A DNA stretch of 13,135 nt from the NCBI GenBank assembly GCA_023418375.1, contig JAEZZV010000107.1, positions 1-13,135 of the forward strand. Direction: 5' to 3'. The notes under the pieces are model-generated. The model was not told the origin of the DNA, made no database searches, and saw nothing but the letters and a program-made list of their open reading frames with translations. This stretch comes from Actinomycetes bacterium (lineage in GTDB: Bacteria; Actinomycetota; Actinomycetes; Actinomycetales; Cellulomonadaceae). Every line of letters begins with the position of its first letter. The first letter of the stretch is position 1. A program made the translations under genes and the position numbers. This document shows, in pieces, positions 6,726 to 12,540 of this stretch.

Positions 6726-7685
6726 ATGCTCGAGCGTCCCCTCGGTTCGACCGGTCTGCGCACCTCGGCGCTCGGCCTCGGCACCCTCACCTGGGGCCGG
6801 GACACGGACGGGGACGACGCCGCCACGCTGCTGCGCGACTTCGTCGATGCAGGCGGGACGCTCGTCGACACCGCGGCGTCCTACGGCCAGGGTGCGGCCG
6901 AGGAGCTGCTGGGCGAGCTCATCGGCCCGGTCGTGGCGCGCGAGGAGGTCCTCGTGTGCACCAAGGCGGGCATCCGCCGCACGGCCGACGGCGGGGCCGT
7001 CGACGCCTCACGGGGTTCGCTGCTCTCCGGCCTGGACGGTTCGCTGCGTCGGCTCGGCACCGACCACGTGGACCTGTGGCTGGTCCAGTCTCCGGATCCG
7101 GGCACGCCGCTGGAGGAGACGGCCGGCGCGCTGCGCTTCGCGCTCGACTCTGGCCGCGCGCGGTACGTGGGCCTGTCCAACCACGCCGGCTGGCAGACGG
7201 CGCGGGCCGCCTCGCTGCTCGAGCCTGCGCACGCGCTGGCCGCCGTCGAGGTGGAGTACTCGTTGCTCGAGCGGGGCGTCGAGCGGGAGGTCCTGCCCGC
7301 GGCCGCGGCGCTCGGGATCGGCGTCCTCGCGTGGTCCCCGCTCGGCCGGGGCGTCCTGACCGGCAAGTACCGCCGGACCGTCCCCGCCGACTCACGGGCG
7401 GCGTCGGCGCACCTCGCCGGCTTCGTCGCGCCCTACCTCGACGCGTCGTCCGCGCAGGTGGTCGAGGCCCTGGCGACGGCGGCGGAGGGCCTGGAACGCT
7501 CGCCGCTCGAGGTGGCCCTCGGGTGGGTGCTCGGCCGACCGCAGGTGGCCGCGGCCGTCGTCGGCCCGCGCACCCCTGCGCAGCTCGCGACCGCGCTCGC
7601 GGTGGCGGCCGACCTGCCCGACGCGATCGTCTCCGCGCTCGACGAGGTCAGTGCGCCGGCGATCGGCTATCCCGAGCGTCGCTGA
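6726..7685 (+). CDS. Aldo/keto reductase with Gln at the catalytic His position
   Basis: A 319-aa NAD(P)H-dependent oxidoreductase with the (beta/alpha)8 AKR fold. Of the tetrad, Asp48 and Tyr53 are in LVDTAASYGQG and Lys80 is in VCTKAGI. The position normally held by His in the DLYLLH-type strand is Gln121 (DLWLVQSPDP, codon CAG). Cofactor-site segments are present: YVGLSNHAGWQ near 156-166, and LAWSPLGRGVLTGKYRR near 202-218. The C-terminal half has the usual family shape (SPLEVALGWVLGRPQVAAAVVGPRT). It probably reduces a small carbonyl compound in the cytosol; substrate and cofactor preference cannot be read. The ATG is fixed by TAGCCT at 6 nt. It diverges from uppP and converges on the acidic protein gene across 31 bp. 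Confidence 0.92.
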   Translation: MLERPLGSTGLRTSALGLGTLTWGRDTDGDDAATLLRDFVDAGGTLVDTAASYGQGAAEELLGELIGPVVAREEVLVCTKAGIRRTADGGAVDASRGSLLSGLDGSLRRLGTDHVDLWLVQSPDPGTPLEETAGALRFALDSGRARYVGLSNHAGWQTARAASLLEPAHALAAVEVEYSLLERGVEREVLPAAAALGIGVLAWSPLGRGVLTGKYRRTVPADSRAASAHLAGFVAPYLDASSAQVVEALATAAEGLERSPLEVALGWVLGRPQVAAAVVGPRTPAQLATALAVAADLPDAIVSALDEVSAPAIGYPERR

Positions 7686-7711
7686 CGGCGCCCCGTCGCT
7701 CCCGCCGACGG
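7684..7711. terminator. Possible alternative hairpins after the aldo/keto reductase
   Basis: GACGG (7684-7688), CCGTC (7693-7697) and GACGG (7707-7711) can pair in two mutually exclusive ways, with loops of 4 or 9 nt, in the 31-bp gap between two convergent genes. There is no T tract, so a terminator role is speculative. Confidence 0.3.
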
Positions 7712-7716
7712 ACCGC

Positions 7717-8052
7717 TCAGGACGCGTCGGTGTTGTCGAGGAGCTCGTCGTCGAGGTCGTCCTCGTCGAGGTCGTCGTCGTCCAGGTCGTCCTCGTCGAC
7801 GTCCTCCACGTCGTCCTCGTCGTCCTCGTCGTCCTCGTCGTCCTCGTCGTCGTCGTCCAGGAGGCCGACGGGCAGCGTCTCGGAGTGCACGCGCGCGAGC
7901 GCGTCCTCGTAGACCTCGAACGCGTCGGCGAGGACGTCGTACGCGTCGTCGACCGCCGGGTCGTCGTCCGTGCGCCGCGTGCTGACCGCGTGGAAGTGGG
8001 CCTCGAGGGCGGCGACGAATCGGTCCAGGGCGGCACGGGGGTCCACGGTCAT
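7717..8052 (-). CDS. Small protein with a helical N terminus and an Asp/Glu-rich tail
   Basis: A 111-aa soluble protein of unknown function. Residues 1 to about 58 look like two amphipathic helices (DPRAALDRFVAALEAHF, then VDDAYDVLADAFEVYEDAL). Residues 66-106 are 34 of 41 Asp or Glu, the rest Leu or Val, ending in DNTDAS. The tail is encoded by tandem repeats. I recall short actinobacterial homologues with the same plan, some labelled primosomal protein without clear basis. A DNA-mimic, metal-binding or chaperone role is conceivable but unproven. The ATG at 8052 is chosen because TACCTT lies 6 nt upstream; an in-frame start at 8082 would swallow that promoter. Codon use and start context resemble the neighbours. 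It diverges from the DUF5703-like gene. Confidence 0.85.
   Translation of the reverse strand: MTVDPRAALDRFVAALEAHFHAVSTRRTDDDPAVDDAYDVLADAFEVYEDALARVHSETLPVGLLDDDDEDDEDDEDDEDDVEDVDEDDLDDDDLDEDDLDDELLDNTDAS
7810..7845. repeat. Four exact tandem copies of a 9-bp unit
   Basis: GTCGTCCTC is repeated four times on the plus strand, which reads Glu-Asp-Asp on the coding minus strand. It continues into a GTC run to 7857 and degenerate copies down to about 7735. The unit is a multiple of 3, so slippage changes tail length without a frameshift. Confidence 0.9.
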
Positions 8053-8058
8053 GGGTCG

Positions 8059-8064
8059 AAGGTA
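8059..8064 (-). promoter_or_regulatory. -10 element of the acidic protein gene (leaderless)
   Basis: Minus-strand TACCTT lies 6 nt before the ATG at 8052 and decides that start. Confidence 0.55.
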
Positions 8065-8077
8065 GCGCCGCGACGTG

Positions 8078-8083
8078 CACAAT
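8078..8083 (+). promoter_or_regulatory. Candidate -10 element of the DUF5703-like gene
   Basis: CACAAT, the most AT-rich hexamer in this gap, would put transcription start near 8090 and give a leader of about 34 nt. Only 13 bp separate it from the opposing -10 element. Confidence 0.35.
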
Positions 8084-8089
8084 GGCAGT

Positions 8090-8103
8090 CGGCCGTCCGG
8101 CCG
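8090..8103. other. Perfect dyad in the DUF5703-like gene leader
   Basis: CGGCCG-TC-CGGCCG is a perfect inverted repeat at the expected start of the leader. As RNA it can form a 5-bp stem with loop GTCC just ahead of the ribosome binding site. It could be an operator or a stabilising 5' hairpin. Confidence 0.4.
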
Positions 8104-8110
8104 GGGCTTC

Positions 8111-8117
8111 GGGAGGT
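8111..8117 (+). promoter_or_regulatory. Shine-Dalgarno of the DUF5703-like gene
   Basis: GGGAGGT lies 6 nt before the GTG at 8124. It is one of only two clear ribosome binding sites in the window and favours this start over the ATG at 8082. Confidence 0.65.
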
Positions 8118-8123
8118 ACGGCT

Positions 8124-8360
8124 GTGCAGCAGAACGCGGGGCGGCGACCGCAGCGCGACGGCTGGGAGGCGCAGGGCGCGCACTACGAGTACCGCGTGCT
8201 GACCCTGGAGCCGCCGCTCGGCGTCGGCGACGCCCGCCGCCTCCTCACCGACGAGGCCGAGTACGGCCGCTGGGAGCTCGCCCGCGCCCTGCTCTATCCC
8301 GGCGGGCGCCGCAAGGTGTGGCTCCGCCGCAAGATCATCCACGTGACCAGCACCTTGTAA
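8124..8360 (+). CDS. Small basic protein, DUF5703-like
   Basis: A 78-aa protein. After a variable 20-residue N terminus comes a compact conserved-looking core: YEYRVLTLEP (21-30), a helix with AEYGRWELARALLYPGGRRK (45-64) and VWLRRKIIHV (65-74). This pattern matches my memory of the actinobacterial family DUF5703, which is of unknown function and often ends LRRKIIRV. There is no signal peptide or membrane segment; the C-terminal half is strongly basic and could bind nucleic acid or an acidic partner, but this is inference. The acidic protein is encoded immediately divergently, so opposite charges and a shared promoter gap make a physical link worth testing. The start is set by the SD sequence. 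Confidence 0.85.
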   Translation: MQQNAGRRPQRDGWEAQGAHYEYRVLTLEPPLGVGDARRLLTDEAEYGRWELARALLYPGGRRKVWLRRKIIHVTSTL

Positions 8361-8380
8361 CCCACTCCGCGACGCCGGAC

Positions 8381-8395
8381 GGGGGGGCGGGCGGG
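8381..8395 (+). other. Predicted G-quadruplex motif with one-nucleotide loops
   Basis: A run of seven G, then C-GGG-C-GGG, can be read as four GGG runs with single-nucleotide loops, the most stable class of quadruplex motif. It lies 20 bp past the TAA of the DUF5703-like gene, in the 49-bp convergent gap before the M20 stop codon. The minus strand is the matching C-rich sequence. Confidence 0.6.
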
Positions 8396-8409
8396 CGAAC
8401 CGGGCTCGC

Positions 8410-9729
8410 TCAGTAGGTGCGCAGCAGCCGGTCGAGGACCCGCGCGCCGAAGCGCAGGGCATCGACCGGGATCCGCTCGTCGACGCCGTGGAACAGCGCC
8501 GGGAAGTCCAGGTCCGCGGGGAGCCTGACCGGCGCGAACCCGTAGCCCGTGATGCCGAGGCGGGAGAGGGACTTGTTGTCCGTGCCCGCCGACAGCGCGT
8601 ACGGGAGCACGACGGCATCGGGGTCCTCGGCCACGAGCGCCGCGGACATCGCATCGACGAGCCCACCCGCGAAGGGCACCTCGAGGGCGACGTCGGCGTG
8701 GATGGTCTCCACGCGCACCTTCGGTCCGGCGAGGGCGGCGACCGTCGAGCGGATCTCCTCCTCCTGGCCGGGCAGGAAGCGGCAGTCGAGCTCGGCGGTG
8801 GCCCGGCCGGGGACCACGTTGGTCTTGTAGCCCGCGTCGAGGCGGCTCGGGTTGACCGTGTTGCGCAGGGTCGCCGCGACGAAGCGCTGCGCCGTCCCGA
8901 GCGCGCCGACCAGCCGCTGCACGGCCGCCTCGTCGTCGGGCTCGTACGGCAGACCCGTGAGGTCCGCGACGCCCCGCAGCAGGTGCTGCACTGTCGGGGT
9001 CAGGTGCATGGGCCACGGGTGCGCGCCGATGCGGGCGACGGCCGCGGAGAGCTCGGTGACCGCGTTCTCGGTGTTGACGGCGGACCCGTGCCCGGCCCTG
9101 CCCTCGGCCACGAGCCGGAGCCAGGCGATGCCCTTCTCCGCCGTCTGGAGCAGGTAGGCACGGCGGCCGGCGACCTCGACCGAGTAGCCGCCGACCTCGC
9201 TGATCGCCTCCGTCGCGCCCTCGAACAGCTCCGGGCGGGTGTCGACGGCGTAGCGCGCCCCGTACACCCCGCCGGCCTCCTCGTCGGCGAAGAACGCCAC
9301 GACGAGGTCGCGCCGGGGGGTGGTGCCCTCGCGGACCATCCGGCGCACGACGGACAGGATCATCGCGTCCATGTCCTTCATGTCCACGGCCCCCCGCCCC
9401 CACAGGAGGCCGTCGCGCTCCTCCCCCGAGAACGGGTGCACGCTCCAGTCGCTGGCCTCCGCTGGGACGACGTCGGTGTGGCCGTGCACCACGAGGGCGG
9501 GCAGCGACGGGTCCGACCCGGGGATGCGGACGACGACGTTCGTCCGCCGTGGGGCGGACTCGAAGACCTCCGGCTCCAGTCCGACGTCGGCCAGGCACGT
9601 CGCGACGTACTCCGCTGCCGCCCGCTCGCACGGTCCCGACCCGTCGCCGTAGTTCGAGCTGTCGATGCGCAGAAGGTCGACGGCGATGCCGAGGACCTCG
9701 TCCTCGGCGGTGGGGTGCGTGGCGGTCAT
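8410..9729 (-). CDS. M20-family metallopeptidase (DapE/ArgE/carboxypeptidase-like)
   Basis: A 439-aa cytosolic di-zinc hydrolase of the M20/M25/M40 family. HGHTDVVPA gives zinc ligand His84 and Asp86. GRGAVDMKDM gives bridging Asp116. FADEEAGG gives general base Glu150 and zinc ligand Glu151. AGTDNKSL has Asp384, and FHGVDERIP gives the last zinc ligand His414. The lid/dimerisation domain lies between about 195 and 320. Members remove acyl groups or C-terminal residues from small amides and peptides; the substrate is not visible. I would not call it DapE: the sequence resembles the broad actinobacterial group sometimes called dapE2, whose role is unclear. The ATG at 9729 is fixed by TACGGT at 7 nt, and the longer in-frame extension crosses the promoter and the M3 3' end. 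Confidence 0.93.
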   Translation of the reverse strand: MTATHPTAEDEVLGIAVDLLRIDSSNYGDGSGPCERAAAEYVATCLADVGLEPEVFESAPRRTNVVVRIPGSDPSLPALVVHGHTDVVPAEASDWSVHPFSGEERDGLLWGRGAVDMKDMDAMILSVVRRMVREGTTPRRDLVVAFFADEEAGGVYGARYAVDTRPELFEGATEAISEVGGYSVEVAGRRAYLLQTAEKGIAWLRLVAEGRAGHGSAVNTENAVTELSAAVARIGAHPWPMHLTPTVQHLLRGVADLTGLPYEPDDEAAVQRLVGALGTAQRFVAATLRNTVNPSRLDAGYKTNVVPGRATAELDCRFLPGQEEEIRSTVAALAGPKVRVETIHADVALEVPFAGGLVDAMSAALVAEDPDAVVLPYALSAGTDNKSLSRLGITGYGFAPVRLPADLDFPALFHGVDERIPVDALRFGARVLDRLLRTY

Positions 9730-9736
9730 GACCCGC

Positions 9737-9742
9737 ACCGTA
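9737..9742 (-). promoter_or_regulatory. -10 element of the M20 gene (leaderless)
   Basis: Minus-strand TACGGT lies 7 nt before the ATG at 9729, in the 40-bp gap after the M3 gene. The M20 gene therefore seems to have its own promoter although it follows M3 in the same direction. Confidence 0.55.
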
Positions 9743-9753
9743 CCGCTCGGTAC
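9740..9753. promoter_or_regulatory. 14-bp palindrome overlapping the M20 promoter
   Basis: GTACCG-CT-CGGTAC is a perfect inverted repeat that overlaps half of the M20 -10 element and extends upstream. Its size and position suit the operator of a dimeric repressor. No regulator gene is adjacent. Confidence 0.45.
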
Positions 9754-9769
9754 AGCAGGTCCCGGTGGG

Positions 9770-11866
9770 TCATCCGGCCACGGCGTCCAGCCCCCTGCGC
9801 GCCAGCAGCGGCCCGATCTCCGGGTCACGGCCGCGCAGCTCGCGGAACGCGTCCATGACGTCCAGCGAACCGCCGCGGGACAGCAGCAGGCGCCGGAACG
9901 CGTCACCGTTCTCCCGGCGCAGGCCGCCGTTCTCGCGGAACCACTCGACGGTGTCGGCGTCGAGCACCTCCGACCAGATGTAGCCGTAGTACCCGGCCGA
10001 GTACCCGCCGGCGAAGATGTGCTGGAAGTACGTGCTGCGATACCGGGGCGGCACCGGGTCGAACGCGATCCCCGCCTCCTCCAGCGCCCGCCGCTCGAAC
10101 GCCTCCACCTCGTCCACGGTCGTCGGGAGCTCGTCCTCGGTCCTCTGGTGCCACGCCTGGTCGAGGATGGCGGCCGCCAGGTACTCCGTCGTCTTGAAGC
10201 CCGCTCCCCACAGCTGGGACGCGATGAGCTTCTCGACCCACTCGGCCGGCATGGGCTCGCCGGTCTGGTGGTGCACGGCGTACCGGCCGAGGACCTCGGG
10301 GTCCAGCGCCCAGATCTCGTTCACCTGCGACGGGAACTCCACGAAGTCGCGCGGCACCTCGGTCCCGGACTGCGACGGGAACCGCACGTCCGAGAGCAGG
10401 CCGTGCAGCGCGTGCCCGAACTCGTGGAACAGCGTCTCCACCTCGTCCCACGTCAGCAGCGTCGGCTCGCCCTCCGGCGGCTTGGGGATGTTGTGGTTGT
10501 TCATGATCACGGGCCGCTCGCCCAGCAGCCGGTTCTGGGCGACGATCTCGTTCATCCACGCGCCGCGGTGCTTGGACTCGCGCTGGTAGAAGTCCACGAG
10601 GAACAGGCCCAACGCTGTGCCGTCGGCGTCGCGGACCTCGTAGACCCGCACGTCGGGGTGGTACCCGTGCAGGTCCTCGCGACGCTCGAAGGTGAGCCCG
10701 TAGAGGCGCTCGGCGGCCAGGAAGACGCCGTCGGCGAGCACGCGCTCGAGCTCGAGGTAGGGCCGCAGCACGGCGTCGTCGAGGGCGTACCGCTCCTGGC
10801 GCACGCGCTCGGCGTACAGCGACCAGTCCCACGCCTCGAGGGTCGCGCCAGGCTCGTCCGCCTGCAGCGCCGCTTCCAGGGCCGCAGCCTCCTTGCGTGC
10901 GTTCGCCACCGCCGCCGGCGCGAGGCGACCGAGCATCGCGTTGACCGCCTGCGTGGTGCGCGCGGTGCCGTCCTCGGCGACGTAGGCGGCATGGTGGTCG
11001 TAGCCGAGCAGTCGCGCCCGGCGGGCGCGCAGCCGCGCGAGCTCGACCAGCACCGCCCGCGTGTCGTGCTCGCCTCCGCGCAGCCCGCGGGTGACCGACG
11101 CGCGGTGCAGCCGCTCGCGCACCCCCCGCCGCCGCAGTGCCGCCAGCGCCGGCTGCTGGCTGTAGAGCTGGAGCTCGAGGAGCCACCCGGCGTCGTGCCC
11201 GCGGTCGGCCGCCGCGGCCCGGGCCGCTGCGACAGACTCCGGTGCCAGGCCCTCGAGATCGGCCTGGTCCGTGACGAGCAGCGCGGCCTCGTTCGTCTCG
11301 GCCAGCAGTGCCTGCCCGAAGCTCGTCTCGAGCGTGGTGATCCGCTCGTTGAGGTCGCGCAGCTCGACCTTGGCGTCCTCCGGGAGCGCGACGCCCGCAC
11401 GGCGCAGGTCCTTGCGCAGCGTGTGCAGCAGCCACGACGCATCGGGGGCGAGGCTGACCTCCCCGGCCGCCACCCGCGCGTCGAGCGCATCGAGGCGGGC
11501 AGCCAGCGCCGGGTCCAGGTAGATCGCGTCACGGTGCGCGGCGAGCATGGGCGCGACCTGGGCCTCGACGGCGTCCAGCTCAGGGTTCGTGTGCGCGCTG
11601 GTCCGGTTGAAGAACTCCAGCGCCACGCGCGTCAGAAGACGGCCCGCGCGCTCGAGCGCCACGAGCGTGTTCTCCTCGGTCGGCGGCTCCGGGTCGACCG
11701 TGATCGCGGCGACCTGGCGGCGGTGCTGGGCCATGCCGGCCGCGAAGGCAGGCAGGTAGTGCTCGGGCCGCACGGCCGCGAAGTCCGGCAGCGCGTACGG
11801 CAGCACCGAGGGCGCCGCGAAGGGGTTGGCGGCGTCGAGCTCGCTCGGTTCGGGTCGCTCGGTCAC
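9770..11866 (-). CDS. dcp: M3-family oligopeptidase, peptidyl-dipeptidase Dcp-like
   Basis: A 698-aa cytosolic zinc peptidase of the thimet oligopeptidase family. The zinc helix HEFGHALHG starts at His481 (His481, Glu482, His485). The third ligand is Glu510 in PRDFVEFPSQ, 29 residues after the first His, as in Dcp. The C-terminal AGGYSAGYYGYIWSEVLDAD segment (619-638) is the substrate-binding Tyr region. The N-terminal 300 residues form the helical lid. The length equals the Dcp/OpdA group, which degrades cytosolic peptides; Dcp removes C-terminal dipeptides, OpdA cuts internally, and the sequence does not separate them. The GTG at 11866 overlaps the GNAT stop as GTGA and has GAGAGG 8 nt upstream. 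An in-frame reading up to 12358 lies wholly over the GNAT gene and is rejected. Confidence 0.93.
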   Translation of the reverse strand: MTERPEPSELDAANPFAAPSVLPYALPDFAAVRPEHYLPAFAAGMAQHRRQVAAITVDPEPPTEENTLVALERAGRLLTRVALEFFNRTSAHTNPELDAVEAQVAPMLAAHRDAIYLDPALAARLDALDARVAAGEVSLAPDASWLLHTLRKDLRRAGVALPEDAKVELRDLNERITTLETSFGQALLAETNEAALLVTDQADLEGLAPESVAAARAAAADRGHDAGWLLELQLYSQQPALAALRRRGVRERLHRASVTRGLRGGEHDTRAVLVELARLRARRARLLGYDHHAAYVAEDGTARTTQAVNAMLGRLAPAAVANARKEAAALEAALQADEPGATLEAWDWSLYAERVRQERYALDDAVLRPYLELERVLADGVFLAAERLYGLTFERREDLHGYHPDVRVYEVRDADGTALGLFLVDFYQRESKHRGAWMNEIVAQNRLLGERPVIMNNHNIPKPPEGEPTLLTWDEVETLFHEFGHALHGLLSDVRFPSQSGTEVPRDFVEFPSQVNEIWALDPEVLGRYAVHHQTGEPMPAEWVEKLIASQLWGAGFKTTEYLAAAILDQAWHQRTEDELPTTVDEVEAFERRALEEAGIAFDPVPPRYRSTYFQHIFAGGYSAGYYGYIWSEVLDADTVEWFRENGGLRRENGDAFRRLLLSRGGSLDVMDAFRELRGRDPEIGPLLARRGLDAVAG

Positions 11867-12459
11867 GCGGGGGTCCTCTCGGTCGCGGCCGTGGTCTCCC
11901 CCGGCCATGGTTCGTTCGGTCGGCGCTGGTCGCCGCGCAGCACGGTGCCCACCCAGGCGTCGCGCCGGACGCCGTCGCGGTGCGGGAGCTCGGCCCGCAG
12001 TGTTCCCTCGACCAGGAACCCGGCGCGCCAGGCGACGCGTCGTGAGGGCCAGTTGCCCACGACCGCGCGCCACGAGACACGCAGCAGGTCGAGCCCGTCC
12101 GGGTCGAACGCGGCGTCGAGGACGAGCGCGACCGCTCGCGTCATCACGCCGCGGTGCCGCGCCCAGGGCGCGAGCCAGAAGCCGATCTCGGCGGTGCGCA
12201 GCTCGATCCGGTGCAGCCCGATCATGCCGAGCACCGTCCCGTCCGGCTCGCGCACGCCCCACGTGAGCTCGGCACCCGACTCCCACCCGCGCGCCACGAC
12301 GTCCTCGACGAACGTGCGCGCGTCCCGCACGGTGTACGGCTGCGGCACGGGAACCCATCGGGCGACCTCCGGGTCCTGGCAGGCCCGGGCGATCGCATCG
12401 ACGTCAGCCTCGGTGGGCGGCGCGAGGAGCACGACGCCGTCGGTCAGGACCTGGTGCAC
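11863..12459 (-). CDS. GNAT-family N-acetyltransferase (RimJ/RimL-like)
   Basis: A 198-aa acetyl-CoA-dependent acetyltransferase. The N-terminal LLAPPTEADVDAIARACQDPEVARWVPVP segment (from about residue 11) is typical of the RimJ/RimL-type branch, which acetylates protein N termini or small amines. The core has TWGVREPDGTVLGMIGLH (about 66-83), then motif A FWLAPWARHRGVMTRAV (94-110) with the pyrophosphate-binding loop RHRGVM, and NWPSRRVAWRAGF (136-148), matching the usual N-x-x-S-x-R-V-x-x-x-x-GF. Residues after about 178 form a polar tail. The substrate is unknown. The GTG start is fixed by TAGGGT at 6 nt. Its last codons overlap the M3 gene by 4 bp, so the two are very likely cotranscribed and translationally coupled. 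Confidence 0.9.
   Translation of the reverse strand: MHQVLTDGVVLLAPPTEADVDAIARACQDPEVARWVPVPQPYTVRDARTFVEDVVARGWESGAELTWGVREPDGTVLGMIGLHRIELRTAEIGFWLAPWARHRGVMTRAVALVLDAAFDPDGLDLLRVSWRAVVGNWPSRRVAWRAGFLVEGTLRAELPHRDGVRRDAWVGTVLRGDQRRPNEPWPGETTAATERTPA
11875..11880 (-). promoter_or_regulatory. Shine-Dalgarno of the M3 peptidase gene
   Basis: Minus-strand GAGAGG lies 8 nt before the GTG at 11866, inside the GNAT coding region. It supports internal initiation on a GNAT-M3 mRNA and decides the M3 start. Confidence 0.6.
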
Positions 12460-12465
12460 CGGCTC

Positions 12466-12471
12466 ACCCTA
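12466..12471 (-). promoter_or_regulatory. -10 element of the GNAT-M3 operon (leaderless)
   Basis: Minus-strand TAGGGT lies 6 nt before the GTG at 12459. Confidence 0.6.
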
Positions 12472-12527
12472 GTCAGGCCGCCCCGCACTGTCGTCACCAT
12501 TGGCGTCGCCCGCGGCGCCTCTCGCGG

Positions 12528-12533
12528 CATCAT
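12528..12533 (+). promoter_or_regulatory. Weak -10 candidate of the HEAT-repeat gene
   Basis: CATCAT lies 7 nt before the GTG at 12541. It keeps only the A and final T of TANNNT; no Shine-Dalgarno is visible either. Confidence 0.3.
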
Positions 12534-12540
12534 CGGTGTC

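Noticed and set aside
7735..7857. Possible CRISPR-like or regulatory tandem array
   Set aside because: The units are 9 bp, contiguous and without spacers, and are explained as Glu-Asp-Asp codons.
6956..7912. A plus-strand frame ending in long Ser/Arg repeats
   Set aside because: The Ser run is simply the reverse reading of the acidic-tail repeat, and the upstream part overlaps the AKR gene out of frame.
8082..8123. ATG start at 8082 for the DUF5703-like gene
   Set aside because: The ATG overlaps the -10 candidate and has no ribosome binding site, while GTG 8124 has GGGAGGT at 6 nt. Not excluded if transcription starts further upstream.
9665..12472. A 935-codon plus-strand open frame across the M20 5' end, the M3 gene and part of the GNAT gene
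   Set aside because: It is the antisense shadow of genes with clear catalytic motifs. Its translation is Arg/Val/His-rich low complexity with no recognisable domain; long antisense frames are normal at this GC content.
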